From JBFAPK01 sp040676675 (GTDB taxonomy: Bacteria > Actinomycetota > Actinomycetes > Mycobacteriales > Micromonosporaceae): a stretch of DNA of 64,000 nt. The notes beneath the pieces were generated by a model. It saw nothing but the letters and a program-made list of their open reading frames with translations. It was not told the origin of the DNA and searched no databases. Numbering within the stretch: position 1 is the first letter of the stretch; each line of letters opens with the position of its first letter. The stretch spans positions 1-64,000 of the forward strand of contig NZ_JBFAPK010000006.1 of the NCBI RefSeq assembly GCF_040676675.1, in the 5' to 3' direction. Position numbers and translations under genes: made by a program. Shown piece by piece: positions 56,610-64,000 of this stretch.

Positions 56610-57443
56610 TCAGCTCCCGGTGGGGAGCTTGAGGCCCTTCAACATCTCGGCGAAGTCGGTGGTCTCCGCCGCGGCCGGTGCCGCGACGGTCACCGGCTTG
56701 CCGTAGTCGGTGTAGTCGACGGTCAGGTCGCTCATGGTGCCCATGACCATGTGCACCCGACGAGGCTGGTACTGCTCGTCGACCCAGAGGTCGATCTTGA
56801 CCTCCTTGACGCCGTTCTTGGTCAGCTGCTCCTCGACCTGCTTGCGCATGGTGGCGTCGACCTGCCCCAGGTACGTGCCCACCGGGCTGGTGACGGTGTA
56901 GTGGACCGTCTTCGCCCCGTTCACCGTCTCCTCACCGACGACGGTGACCCCCTCGCTGGCGAGCAGCGTCCTGACCTGCTTGGTCGGGTCGATGTCCTCG
57001 AACTGCTTGGTGAAGTCCATCCCCGCCTGCGCCCCGATCGTGCCCAGGTCCATCTTCAACCAGGGCTTGCCGCCCATCTCCTTGCGGTCGGCCTCGGGTA
57101 CCTGGATGTAGATGGCGGTACCGATGATCCGCACGGTGGTCGGGCCCTCGCTCGGGTCGGACACCGTCATCTCGACCTTGAGCGGGTCGCCCAGGTCCAT
57201 GACGCCCTGCATCTTGAGTTTCTCGCCGGCCATCGTGCCGTCCGCGGTCATGGTCACGGAGTTGGCCTTGTCGGTGGCGTCGATGGTCTTCTGCAGCGAG
57301 CCCTTGAGGTCGCTGGCGAGCAGCTGCAGCACGGTCGGCTGCTTCGGCGCGTCCGACGGGCCGGTGGTCGAGCCGCAGGCGGCCATCGCGAGCACCGTGC
57401 CGGCGGAGACCGTCAGGACGGCGGCGTTCTTCCAACGTGACAC
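56610..57443 (-). CDS. LppX/LprG-like lipoprotein
   Basis: A 277-residue lipoprotein precursor: signal helix, lipobox LAMAACG (Cys near residue 23), then an antiparallel beta-sheet domain of the mycobacterial LppX/LprAFG type (DUF1396-like). Typical segments are ANSVTMTADGTMAGEKLKMQG, GTAIYIQVPEADRKEMGGKPWLKMDL, and VKIDLWVDEQYQPRRVHMVMG. Homologues carry acylated lipids or glycolipids across the envelope. The GTG at 57443 follows CCGGGGGGAACTG on the transcript. It is divergent from imuB and convergent with the pectinesterase gene, interrupting the SOS gene order. Confidence 0.85.
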   Translation of the reverse strand: MSRWKNAAVLTVSAGTVLAMAACGSTTGPSDAPKQPTVLQLLASDLKGSLQKTIDATDKANSVTMTADGTMAGEKLKMQGVMDLGDPLKVEMTVSDPSEGPTTVRIIGTAIYIQVPEADRKEMGGKPWLKMDLGTIGAQAGMDFTKQFEDIDPTKQVRTLLASEGVTVVGEETVNGAKTVHYTVTSPVGTYLGQVDATMRKQVEEQLTKNGVKEVKIDLWVDEQYQPRRVHMVMGTMSDLTVDYTDYGKPVTVAAPAAAETTDFAEMLKGLKLPTGS

Positions 57444-57560
57444 GTGTCAGTTCCCCCCGAAGGTTGTTGGGGATCCTCCCCATAGACGCGCGACACGCTA
57501 TCCCAACCGGACAACCGGACCACAACCGTATTCGACGGTACGGGCCGCGCCGCCCGCCGC

Positions 57561-57629
57561 GCCCGCCGTCGCGGTGCCGTCACGCCCGCCGTCGCGGTGC
57601 CGTCACGCCCGCCGTCGCGGTGGCGGTCG
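57561..57629. repeat. Tandem 23-base repeat upstream of imuB
   Basis: The unit GCCCGCCGTCGCGGTGCCGT plus CAC occurs twice exactly and a third time with a few changes. It is non-coding. Confidence 0.75.
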
Positions 57630-57703
57630 CGCCCGCCCCCCGCCCGTCCCGCGCCGCCCGCCTCACCCCGGCGTCACGGGCGGGCGGGTCGGGGCAACGC
57701 GAA

Positions 57704-57719
57704 TCGAACACGCGTTCTA
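57704..57719. promoter_or_regulatory. LexA (SOS) box of imuB-dnaE2
   Basis: TCGAACACGCGTTCTA contains the perfect GAAC-N4-GTTC core and 10 of 12 consensus bases. It lies 36 bases before the imuB start, at the promoter. Confidence 0.82.
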
Positions 57720-57754
57720 AGATCCTCATATTCGCTGGTCGAGGGGGGTGTGCG

Positions 57755-59320
57755 GTGGCGCCGGTACGGACGCTGGTGGTCTGGTGCCCGGACTGGCCGG
57801 TGCTCGCCGCCGAGATCGTCGACGGGGTGCCAGCCGCCGGGCCGGTGGCCGTACTGCGCGCCAACCGGGTGGTCGCCTGCTCCGAGGCGGCCCGCCGCGA
57901 CGGGGTGCGCCGGGGGCTGCGCAAGCGCGAGGCGCAGGCGCGCTGCCCGCGGCTGACCACGATCGAGTACGACCCGGGGCGCGACACCCGGGCCTTCGAG
58001 CCGGTGGTCGCCGCGATCGAGGCGGTCGTCGCCGGGGTGGAGGTGACCCGGCCCGGTGCCGCCGCGCTCGCCGCCCGGGGACCGGCCCGCTACTTCGGCG
58101 GCGAGGAGCAGGCCGCCGAGCGGATCGTCGAGCAGATCGCCGAGGCGTGCGCGGTGGAGAGCCAGGTCGGCGTCGCCGACGGGGTCTTCGCCGCCGGGCT
58201 GGCCGCCCGTACCGGACGGATCATCCCGTCCGGCGGCACGCCGGAGTTCCTGGCCGGCCAGCCTCTCGAGGCGCTCGCCCGGCCGGCGCTGACCGACCTG
58301 CTCCGCCGGCTCGGGCTGCGTACCCTCGCCGACTTCGCCGCGCTGCCCGCCGCGGACGTCCTGGCCCGGTTCGGCTTCGACGCGGCACTGGCCCACCGGC
58401 TGGCCGCCGGCCACGACCACCGGCCGCTGGCGGTCCGCCGCCCACCGGCGGACCTGGAGGTGACCGAGACGTACGACGAACCGCTCGACCGGGTCGACGC
58501 CGCCGCGTTCGCCGCCCGGACGCTCGCCGAGCGGCTGCACGCCACCCTCGCCGGACACGGTCTGGCCTGCACCCGCCTCGGCATCGAGGCGGTCACCGCG
58601 CACGGGCAGGAGCTGCACCGGGTCTGGCGGCACGACGGGCTGCTCACCGCGGCGGCGATCGCCGACCGGGTGCGCTGGCAGCTCGACGGCTGGCTCACCG
58701 GGACCAACCGGCGCCCGGGCGCCGACGTGCGCGGCGTCCCGCCCCGCCCCACCGCGGGAATCGTCCGGCTCCGGCTGGTCCCCGAGGGGGTGCTCGCGCA
58801 CGCCGGCCTCCAGCCCGGGCTGTGGGGCGAGACCGGCGAGGAGCGGCAGCGGGCGCACCGGGCGCTTAGCCGGGTACAGGGCATCCTCGGCCCGGAGTCG
58901 GTGGTCACCGCGGTCCTCGGCGGCGGGCGCTCCCCGTTGGACCAGGTCCGGCTGGTGCCCTGGGGCGACGAGCGCACCCCGGCCCGCCCGACGGCGCCCT
59001 GGCCCGGCCGGATCCCGCCGCCGTCGCCCGCGCTGGTGCTGCCGGCGCCGCTGCCGGCCGCCGTCTACGACAGCTCCGGCGAGCCGGTACGGGTCAGCGC
59101 GCGGCTGGAGGTCAGCGCCGCCCCGGCCCGGCTCGCCATCGGCACCGCGCCGCCGGTGGCGATCGTCGGCTGGTCCGGTCCGTGGCCGGTGGACGAGCGC
59201 TGGTGGGCGCCGGCCGAGGCGCGGCGGCGGGCCCGGTTCCAGGTCAGCCTCGCCGACGGCGGCGCGCTGCTGCTCTCGCTCGCGGCGGGGCAGTGGTCGG
59301 TGGAGGCGGTCTATGACTGA
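57755..59320 (+). CDS. imuB: ImuB, catalytically inactive Y-family polymerase-like protein
   Basis: A 521-residue protein with the fold of Y-family DNA polymerases (TLVVWCPDWPVLAAE start, AEACAVESQVGVADGVFAAGLAA, TLADFAALPAADVLARFG helix-hairpin-helix, little finger). The acidic catalytic residues are missing: the first motif reads WCPDW instead of DxDxF. As in mycobacteria, ImuB therefore serves as the sliding-clamp hub that brings DnaE2 and ImuA' to lesions. The GTG at 57755 follows GAGGGGGG. A LexA box lies 36 bases upstream. dnaE2 follows after 126 bases. The C-terminus (about 420-521) has its own beta-rich segment. Confidence 0.93.
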   Translation: MAPVRTLVVWCPDWPVLAAEIVDGVPAAGPVAVLRANRVVACSEAARRDGVRRGLRKREAQARCPRLTTIEYDPGRDTRAFEPVVAAIEAVVAGVEVTRPGAAALAARGPARYFGGEEQAAERIVEQIAEACAVESQVGVADGVFAAGLAARTGRIIPSGGTPEFLAGQPLEALARPALTDLLRRLGLRTLADFAALPAADVLARFGFDAALAHRLAAGHDHRPLAVRRPPADLEVTETYDEPLDRVDAAAFAARTLAERLHATLAGHGLACTRLGIEAVTAHGQELHRVWRHDGLLTAAAIADRVRWQLDGWLTGTNRRPGADVRGVPPRPTAGIVRLRLVPEGVLAHAGLQPGLWGETGEERQRAHRALSRVQGILGPESVVTAVLGGGRSPLDQVRLVPWGDERTPARPTAPWPGRIPPPSPALVLPAPLPAAVYDSSGEPVRVSARLEVSAAPARLAIGTAPPVAIVGWSGPWPVDERWWAPAEARRRARFQVSLADGGALLLSLAAGQWSVEAVYD

Positions 59321-59446
59321 GCGCATCCGGGCGGAACGCCGCCCGGGCGAGCGCCGGCCGCGGGCATGCCGGACCGAGAAGCGCCGACCGGGCGAGCGCC
59401 GGCCGCGGGAGTGCCGGGCCCGGGCCGGCCGGACCGGGGTGCGGCG

Positions 59447-62400
59447 ATGAGCTTCCACAACCCACGGATGTCCTGGTCGGAGCTGGAACACACGCTCTCG
59501 GGGCGGGCCGGCACCGGCCGCCCCGGCGGTCACCTGCACGTGGTGGACCCGCTCGCGGAGGAGCCCGAGTCCCCGCCCCGCAGCCGCAGCCGTGCCCCGT
59601 ACGCGACCCCGGCGCGACCGGTCGAGCCGGTCGAGGGCGCGGTCCCGTACGCGGAGCTGCACGCGCACAGCAACTTCAGCTTCCTCGACGGCGCCAGCCA
59701 CCCGGAGGAGTTGGCCGAGGAGGCGGCCCGGTTGGGGCTGACCGCGCTCGCGCTGACCGACCACGACGGCTACTACGGCGTGGTCCGGTTCGCCGAGGCG
59801 GCCCGCGCGCTGCGGCTGCCCACGATCTTCGGCGCCGAGCTGTCGCTGAGCCCGCCGGACCGGCCCGGTTCCGGCCCGGAGAGCGCCCGGGGGCCCGACC
59901 CGGCACCTGACCCGGCACCCCGGCGGCCGGCCGAGCCGCGCGGCGGTGAGCCGGACCCGCTCGGACGGCACCTGCTCGTCCTGGCCCACGGCCCGGAGGG
60001 GTACGCCCGGCTCGGCCGGACCATCGCGCGGGCCCAGCTGCGCGGCGGGGAGAAGGGTCGCCCGGACTACGGCGACCTGGAGGAGATCGCCGGGGAGCTG
60101 CGCGACCACGTGCTGGTGCTGACCGGGTGCCGCAAGGGTCCGGTACCGGCGGCGCTGCTCACCGACGGGGTCGAGGCGGCGGCCCGGGAACTCGACCGGC
60201 TGACCGCGCTCTTCGGCCCCGACACCGTGGCGGTCGAGCTGACCGACCACGGCGACCCGTCCGACGGCGACCGCAACGACGCGCTCGCCGAGCTGGCCGC
60301 CCGCGCCGGCCTGCCCACGGTCGCCACCAACAACGTGCACTACGCCGCCCCGTCCCGGCGCCGACTGGCGACCGCGCTGGCGGCGGTACGGGCCCGGCGC
60401 AGCCTGGACGAGATCGACGGCTGGCTGCCCTCGGCGGCCACCGCCCACCTGCGCGGCGGCGCCGAGATGGCCGCCCGGTTCGCCGCCTATCCCGGCGCGG
60501 TGGCCCGGGCCGCCGAGTTCGGCGCGGAACTCGCCTTCGACCTGCAACTGGTCGCCCCCGAGCTGCCCGCGTACCCGGTGCCGCCCGGCCACACGGAGAT
60601 GAGCTGGCTGCGCCGGCTGACCATGGACGGGGCGCTGGAGCGCTACGGTCCGCGCGAGGCGCACCCGGAGGCGTACCGGCAGCTCGACCACGAGCTGAAG
60701 ATGATCGAGGATCTGGGCTTCCCGGGCTACTTCCTGGTCGTCTACGACATCGTGACGTTCTGCCGGCGCGAGGACATCTACTGCCAGGGCCGGGGCTCGG
60801 CGGCCAACTCGGCGGTCTGCTACGCGCTGCGGGTCACCAACGTCGACGCGGTCCGCCACCAGCTCCTCTTCGAGCGCTTCCTCGCCCCCGAGCGGGACGG
60901 TCCGCCCGACATCGACGTCGACATCGAGTCCGACCGCCGGGAGGAGGTGATCCAGTACGTCTACGACAAGTACGGCCGCGAGCACGCCGCCCAGGTCGCC
61001 AACGTCATCTCGTACCGGCCCCGGTCGGCGGTGCGGGACATCGCCAAGGCGTTCGGCTTCTCACCCGGGCAGCAGGACGCCTGGAGCAAGCAGATCGACC
61101 GGTGGGGGACCGTGGCCGCCGTGGACGTCGACGACATTCCCGAGCACGTCGTCGCGTACGCCAACGAGTTGCAGACCTTCCCCCGGCACCTGGGCATCCA
61201 CTCGGGCGGGATGGTGATCTGCGACCGGCCGGTGATCGAGGTCTGCCCGGTGGAGTGGGGGCGGATGCCGGGGCGCACCGTGCTGCAGTGGGACAAGGAC
61301 GACTGCGCCAACGCCGGACTGGTCAAGTTCGACCTGCTCGGGCTCGGCATGCTCTCGGCGCTGCACTACGCGTACGACATGATCGAGTCCACCCTCGACC
61401 TCAGCTCGATGTCCCTGGACGACCCCGAGGTCTACGAGATGCTCTGCCGGGCCGACACGGTCGGGGTGTTCCAGGTGGAGAGCCGGGCGCAGATGGCCAC
61501 CCTGCCCCGGCTCAAGCCGCGCGAGTTCTACGACCTGGTGGTCGAGGTGGCGCTGATCCGGCCCGGCCCGATCCAGGGCGGTTCGGTGCACCCGTACATC
61601 CGGCGCCGCAACGGCCAGGAGCCGGTCACCTACCCGCACCCACTGATGCGCAACGCGCTGGAGAAGACGCTGGGCGTGCCGCTCTTCCAGGAGCAGTTGA
61701 TGCAGCTCGCGATCGACCTGGCCGGCTTCGACGCGGCCGGCGCCGACCAGCTGCGCCGGGCGATGGGCGCCAAGCGCTCGGCCGAGCGGATGGCGCGGAT
61801 CCGGGACCGGCTCTACGCGGGCATGGCCGAGCGCGGCATCACCGGCGAGGTCGCCGACGACGTGTACGTCAAGCTCTCCGCCTTCGCCAGCTTCGGCTTC
61901 CCGGAGAGCCACGCGATGAGCTTCGCCTACCTGGTCTACGCCAGCTCCTGGCTCAAGCGCTACCACCCCGGCCCGTTCCTCGCGGCGCTGCTCAACGCCC
62001 AGCCGATGGGCTTCTACTCGCCGCAGACCCTGGTCGACGACGCGCGCCGGCACGGCGTCGAGGTACGCCGCCCGGACATCAACGCCAGCGGCGCGAAGGC
62101 GGTGCTGGAGTCCACCCCGCAGACCCGGTGGGGCAGCGCGCCGGGCGAGCCGCCGCACCGTTGGGGGCTGGGCGGCCCGGCGGTGCGGCTCGGCCTGGCC
62201 AGCGTCCGTACCGTCGGCGCCGAACTGGCCGAGCGGATCGAGGCCGAGCGGACCTCCGGCGGGCCGTACCGGGACATGCCGGACCTGGCCCGCCGGGTGG
62301 GGCTGACCACCGCGCAGCTGGAGGCGCTGGCGACCGCCGACGCGTTCGCCTGCTTCGGGCTGACCCGGCGGGAGGCGCTCTGGGCGGCCGGCGCCGCCGC

Positions 62401-62878
62401 GCAGGAGCGGCCGGACCGGCTCCCCGGCACCGTCGCCGGCGCCGCCGCGCCCACCCTGCCCGGCATGGAGGCGGTGGACCGGCTGGTCGCCGACGTCTGG
62501 GCGACCGGGCTGTCGCCGGAGAGCCACCCGGCCCAGTTCGTCCGCGAGCAGCTCGACGCCCTCGGCGCGGTACCGATCGCCCGGCTCGCCCGGGTCGAGC
62601 CCGGCCGGCGGGTACGGGTCGGCGGCGTCGTCACCCACCGGCAGCGGCCCGGCACCGCGGGCGGGGTCACCTTCCTCAACCTGGAGGACGAGACCGGCAT
62701 GCTCAACGTGACCTGCTCACCGGGGCTGTGGCAGCGCTACCGGAGGGTCGCCCGGACCAGCGCGGCGCTGGTGGTGCGCGGGCGGCTGGAGCGGTACGAG
62801 GGGGTGACCAACCTGGTCGCCGACCGGCTCGATCCGATCACCCCGCCGGTCAGCCCCGCCTCCCGCGACTTCCGCTGA
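59447..62878 (+). CDS. dnaE2: Error-prone DNA polymerase III alpha subunit
   Basis: The 1143-residue DnaE2 performs mutagenic translesion synthesis after DNA damage. An N-terminal extension precedes the PHP domain (YAELHAHSNFSFLDGASHPEEL from about residue 69; ALTDHDGYYG follows). The polymerase core has GRGSAANSAVCYAL and the catalytic PDIDVDIE (about 487-494). Further blocks are GMVICDRPV, VQLWDKDD-like FDLLGLGML, HAMSFAYLVYASSWLKRYHP, and an OB fold near the end (RVGGVVTHRQRPGTAGGVTFLNLEDETG). An Asp/Pro-rich insert lies in the PHP region (about 145-170). The ATG at 59447 is the nearest start to the conserved MSFHNPRMSW. It is co-transcribed with imuB. Confidence 0.95.
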   Translation: MSFHNPRMSWSELEHTLSGRAGTGRPGGHLHVVDPLAEEPESPPRSRSRAPYATPARPVEPVEGAVPYAELHAHSNFSFLDGASHPEELAEEAARLGLTALALTDHDGYYGVVRFAEAARALRLPTIFGAELSLSPPDRPGSGPESARGPDPAPDPAPRRPAEPRGGEPDPLGRHLLVLAHGPEGYARLGRTIARAQLRGGEKGRPDYGDLEEIAGELRDHVLVLTGCRKGPVPAALLTDGVEAAARELDRLTALFGPDTVAVELTDHGDPSDGDRNDALAELAARAGLPTVATNNVHYAAPSRRRLATALAAVRARRSLDEIDGWLPSAATAHLRGGAEMAARFAAYPGAVARAAEFGAELAFDLQLVAPELPAYPVPPGHTEMSWLRRLTMDGALERYGPREAHPEAYRQLDHELKMIEDLGFPGYFLVVYDIVTFCRREDIYCQGRGSAANSAVCYALRVTNVDAVRHQLLFERFLAPERDGPPDIDVDIESDRREEVIQYVYDKYGREHAAQVANVISYRPRSAVRDIAKAFGFSPGQQDAWSKQIDRWGTVAAVDVDDIPEHVVAYANELQTFPRHLGIHSGGMVICDRPVIEVCPVEWGRMPGRTVLQWDKDDCANAGLVKFDLLGLGMLSALHYAYDMIESTLDLSSMSLDDPEVYEMLCRADTVGVFQVESRAQMATLPRLKPREFYDLVVEVALIRPGPIQGGSVHPYIRRRNGQEPVTYPHPLMRNALEKTLGVPLFQEQLMQLAIDLAGFDAAGADQLRRAMGAKRSAERMARIRDRLYAGMAERGITGEVADDVYVKLSAFASFGFPESHAMSFAYLVYASSWLKRYHPGPFLAALLNAQPMGFYSPQTLVDDARRHGVEVRRPDINASGAKAVLESTPQTRWGSAPGEPPHRWGLGGPAVRLGLASVRTVGAELAERIEAERTSGGPYRDMPDLARRVGLTTAQLEALATADAFACFGLTRREALWAAGAAAQERPDRLPGTVAGAAAPTLPGMEAVDRLVADVWATGLSPESHPAQFVREQLDALGAVPIARLARVEPGRRVRVGGVVTHRQRPGTAGGVTFLNLEDETGMLNVTCSPGLWQRYRRVARTSAALVVRGRLERYEGVTNLVADRLDPITPPVSPASRDFR

Positions 62879-62963
62879 CCGGCCCGCGCCGGGCCGATGC
62901 CGGGCCAGTGGCGGGCCGGCGCCGGGCCAGTGGCGGGCCGGCGGCGAAGGACGGCACATGCCC

Positions 62964-62969
62964 TAGGCT
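62964..62969 (+). promoter_or_regulatory. -10 element (TAGGCT) of the methyltransferase gene
   Basis: TAGGCT lies 7 bases before the GTG at 62977 with no ribosome site, so the mRNA is probably leaderless. Confidence 0.5.
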
Positions 62970-62976
62970 CGTCCGG

Positions 62977-63735
62977 GTGGAACGAACACACCCACGGTCC
63001 GGGCCCCCGGCCGGCCCGCACACCGCGCCGCGCACCGCCCTGGTCTGGGCCGTGCTGCGCCGGGAACTCGACCGGCACGCCGGGCGCGAACTCGCCGTAC
63101 TCGACGTGGGCGGCGGCACCGGCGGGTTCGCCGTACCGCTCGCCGAGGCGGGTCACCGGGTGACCGTGGTCGACGCCAACCCCGACGCCCTCGCGGCGCT
63201 GACCCGCCGGGCCGCCGAGGCCGGGGTCGCCCCCCGGGTCAGCGCGGTGCAGGGCGACGGCGACGCGCTCGCCGACCTCGTCGAACCGGCCAGCGCCGAC
63301 CTGGTGCTCTGCCACGCCGTACTGGAGGTGGTGGACGACCCGGCGCGGGTGGTCGCGGCCATCGCCACCGCGCTGCGCCCGGCGGGCGCGGCCAGCGTAC
63401 TGGTGGCCAACCGGGCCGCCGCGGTGCTCAGCCGGGCGATGAACGGCTCGCTCGACGCCGCCGCCGCGCTGCTCGCCGACGCCGCCGGCCGCGCCGGGGC
63501 CCGCGACACGCTGCGCCGCCGCTACGACGCCGCCGGCGCGTCGGCGCTGCTCGGCGCCGCCGGGCTGGAGGTCGAGCAGATCCACGGGGTACGCGTCTTC
63601 GCCGACCTCGCCCCGGCCGCCGCCGCCGAGCAGGCCCCACAGGCGTTGCTCGACCTGGAGGCCGCCGCCGCGCAGCTCCCGCCGTACCGGGACATCGCCG
63701 CCCAGCTGCACCTCTTCGCCCGCCTGCGACCGTGA
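62977..63735 (+). CDS. SAM-dependent methyltransferase
   Basis: A 252-residue class I methyltransferase. Motif I is LAVLDVGGGTGGFAVPLAEAGHRVTVVD (SAM-binding GGGTGG, about 45-51, with acidic VVD end), motif II is LVLCHAVLEVVDDP, and motif III is ALRPAGAASVLVAN. The C-terminal half is Ala-rich and helical. The substrate is unknown. Its GTG is 7 bases after TAGGCT. Its stop overlaps the start of the next gene (GTGA), so the pair is coupled. The layout resembles actinobacterial methyltransferase-alkaline phosphatase pairs near dnaE2 and dinB. Confidence 0.88.
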   Translation: MERTHPRSGPPAGPHTAPRTALVWAVLRRELDRHAGRELAVLDVGGGTGGFAVPLAEAGHRVTVVDANPDALAALTRRAAEAGVAPRVSAVQGDGDALADLVEPASADLVLCHAVLEVVDDPARVVAAIATALRPAGAASVLVANRAAAVLSRAMNGSLDAAAALLADAAGRAGARDTLRRRYDAAGASALLGAAGLEVEQIHGVRVFADLAPAAAAEQAPQALLDLEAAAAQLPPYRDIAAQLHLFARLRP

Positions 63736-64000
63736 CCGGCCCCGTCGGGCCGGACCCGGACGGCCGCCCGGCCGCCGAGGTGCCGGCCCTGCCCGCCCCG
63801 CCGGCCGGCCCGTTCGACCAGGTCCGACCGCGCTACGGCGAGCGGAGCCTGGCGGACGTGCTCCCCAGCGCGCTGGCCGTGCTCGACGTGCCCGGGGCCG
63901 CCGACCCGCTCGGGCTGGCCGGGGCCCTCGACGGGGTGCGCCGGATCGCCGTCCTGCTCGTCGACGGGCTCGGCTGGCACCAGATCCCCACCGCCGCGCC
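63732..64000 (+). CDS. Alkaline phosphatase / nucleotide pyrophosphatase family protein (partial)
   Basis: The start of a gene that runs past the window. The GTG at 63732 overlaps the methyltransferase stop. The first 90 residues contain a Pro/Ala-rich lead, then RYGERSLADVLPSALAVLDVPG, and RIAVLLVDGLGWHQI, the first metal-binding block (Asp) of the type I phosphodiesterase/nucleotide pyrophosphatase superfamily. It probably hydrolyses a phosphate mono- or diester. The catalytic Thr/Ser lies beyond the window. Confidence 0.8.
   Translation, partial: MTGPVGPDPDGRPAAEVPALPAPPAGPFDQVRPRYGERSLADVLPSALAVLDVPGAADPLGLAGALDGVRRIAVLLVDGLGWHQIPTAA

Larger units (their letters stand above)
57444..57754. 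other. Divergent region upstream of imuB
   Basis: 311 bases. It holds the lipoprotein promoter, a 23-base tandem repeat (57561-57629), and the LexA box of imuB at 57704-57719 close to the imuB start. No gene is seen. Confidence 0.6.

Noticed and set aside
60127..63735. 1202-codon plus-strand frame
   Set aside because: Only its last 252 codons are real (methyltransferase from 62977). The rest is a shadow of dnaE2 in another frame.

Overview
The window is very GC-rich DNA from an actinobacterium, most likely a Micromonosporaceae genus (Micromonospora, Salinispora or a relative). The evidence is GTG starts throughout, many start codons only 6-8 bases after a TAnnnT hexamer (leaderless mRNAs), LexA boxes of the TCGAAC-N4-GTTCGA type, SAV_6107-type HEPN and RNase AS genes, and a gene block that parallels the Mycobacterium tuberculosis pknL region. 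No rRNA, tRNA, intact transposase, prophage or CRISPR array was seen. One run of ten Ns (26653-26662), preceded by long G and C homopolymers, is an assembly gap.

Layout. 1-16 kb: trehalose-6-phosphate synthase, a membrane protein, a PlsC acyltransferase, a 1201-residue cyclase/AAA signalling ATPase, a Crp-type regulator, RNase AS, a probably pyrophosphate-dependent phosphofructokinase, ProC, a DUF2203 protein, an aldo/keto reductase, and a class F sortase downstream of a DUF4397 surface protein. 16-21 kb: a Tat-exported beta-helix protein, a globin-like pair, a GH18 chitinase and an ECF sigma operon. 21.8-25 kb: a decay-prone stretch with a CadD-type transporter, a remnant of an XRE regulator, and a MarR-SDR pair with two palindromic operators. 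25-27.4 kb: a divergent EF-Tu gene with a leader ORF and hairpin, then a lipoprotein. 27.5-39.2 kb: the pknL-like block (class II DAHP synthase, threonine aldolase, endonuclease IV, PASTA kinase, Rv2175c-like DNA-binding protein, CrtYc/CrtYd-type cyclase subunits, MptB-type mannosyltransferase, prenyl synthase, MetF, CDP-alcohol phosphotransferase). 39-43.7 kb: a polysaccharide deacetylase flanked by two copies of a palindromic repeat, and an oversized GlmS paralogue. 43.9-49.5 kb: a tightly coupled minus-strand carotenoid-tailoring operon (ybaK, crtA-like, GNAT, cruF, cruG-like glycosyltransferase, crtI/crtD-like). 49.6-53 kb: an EamA exporter, a BluB-CobT fusion and a second YbaK protein. 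53-64 kb: a LexA-controlled mutasome (HEPN protein, ImuA'-like, ImuB, DnaE2) interrupted by a pectinesterase and a lipoprotein gene, then a methyltransferase and a phosphatase cut off by the window end.

How the parts work together. The cyclase subunits, prenyl synthase and minus-strand tailoring operon suggest a cyclic, glycosylated and possibly acylated carotenoid, built from dispersed sub-clusters as for sioxanthin in Salinispora. The HEPN-ImuA' unit carries two LexA boxes exactly two helical turns apart, and imuB-dnaE2 has its own box, so error-prone repair is induced from two promoters. Secreted plant- and chitin-degrading enzymes (chitinase, pectinesterase) have their own operator palindromes.

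Pseudogene scraps lie at 1-113, 9215-9577 and 23107-23508. A 64-70 bp palindrome occurs three times, always 18-32 bases after a plus-strand stop codon.
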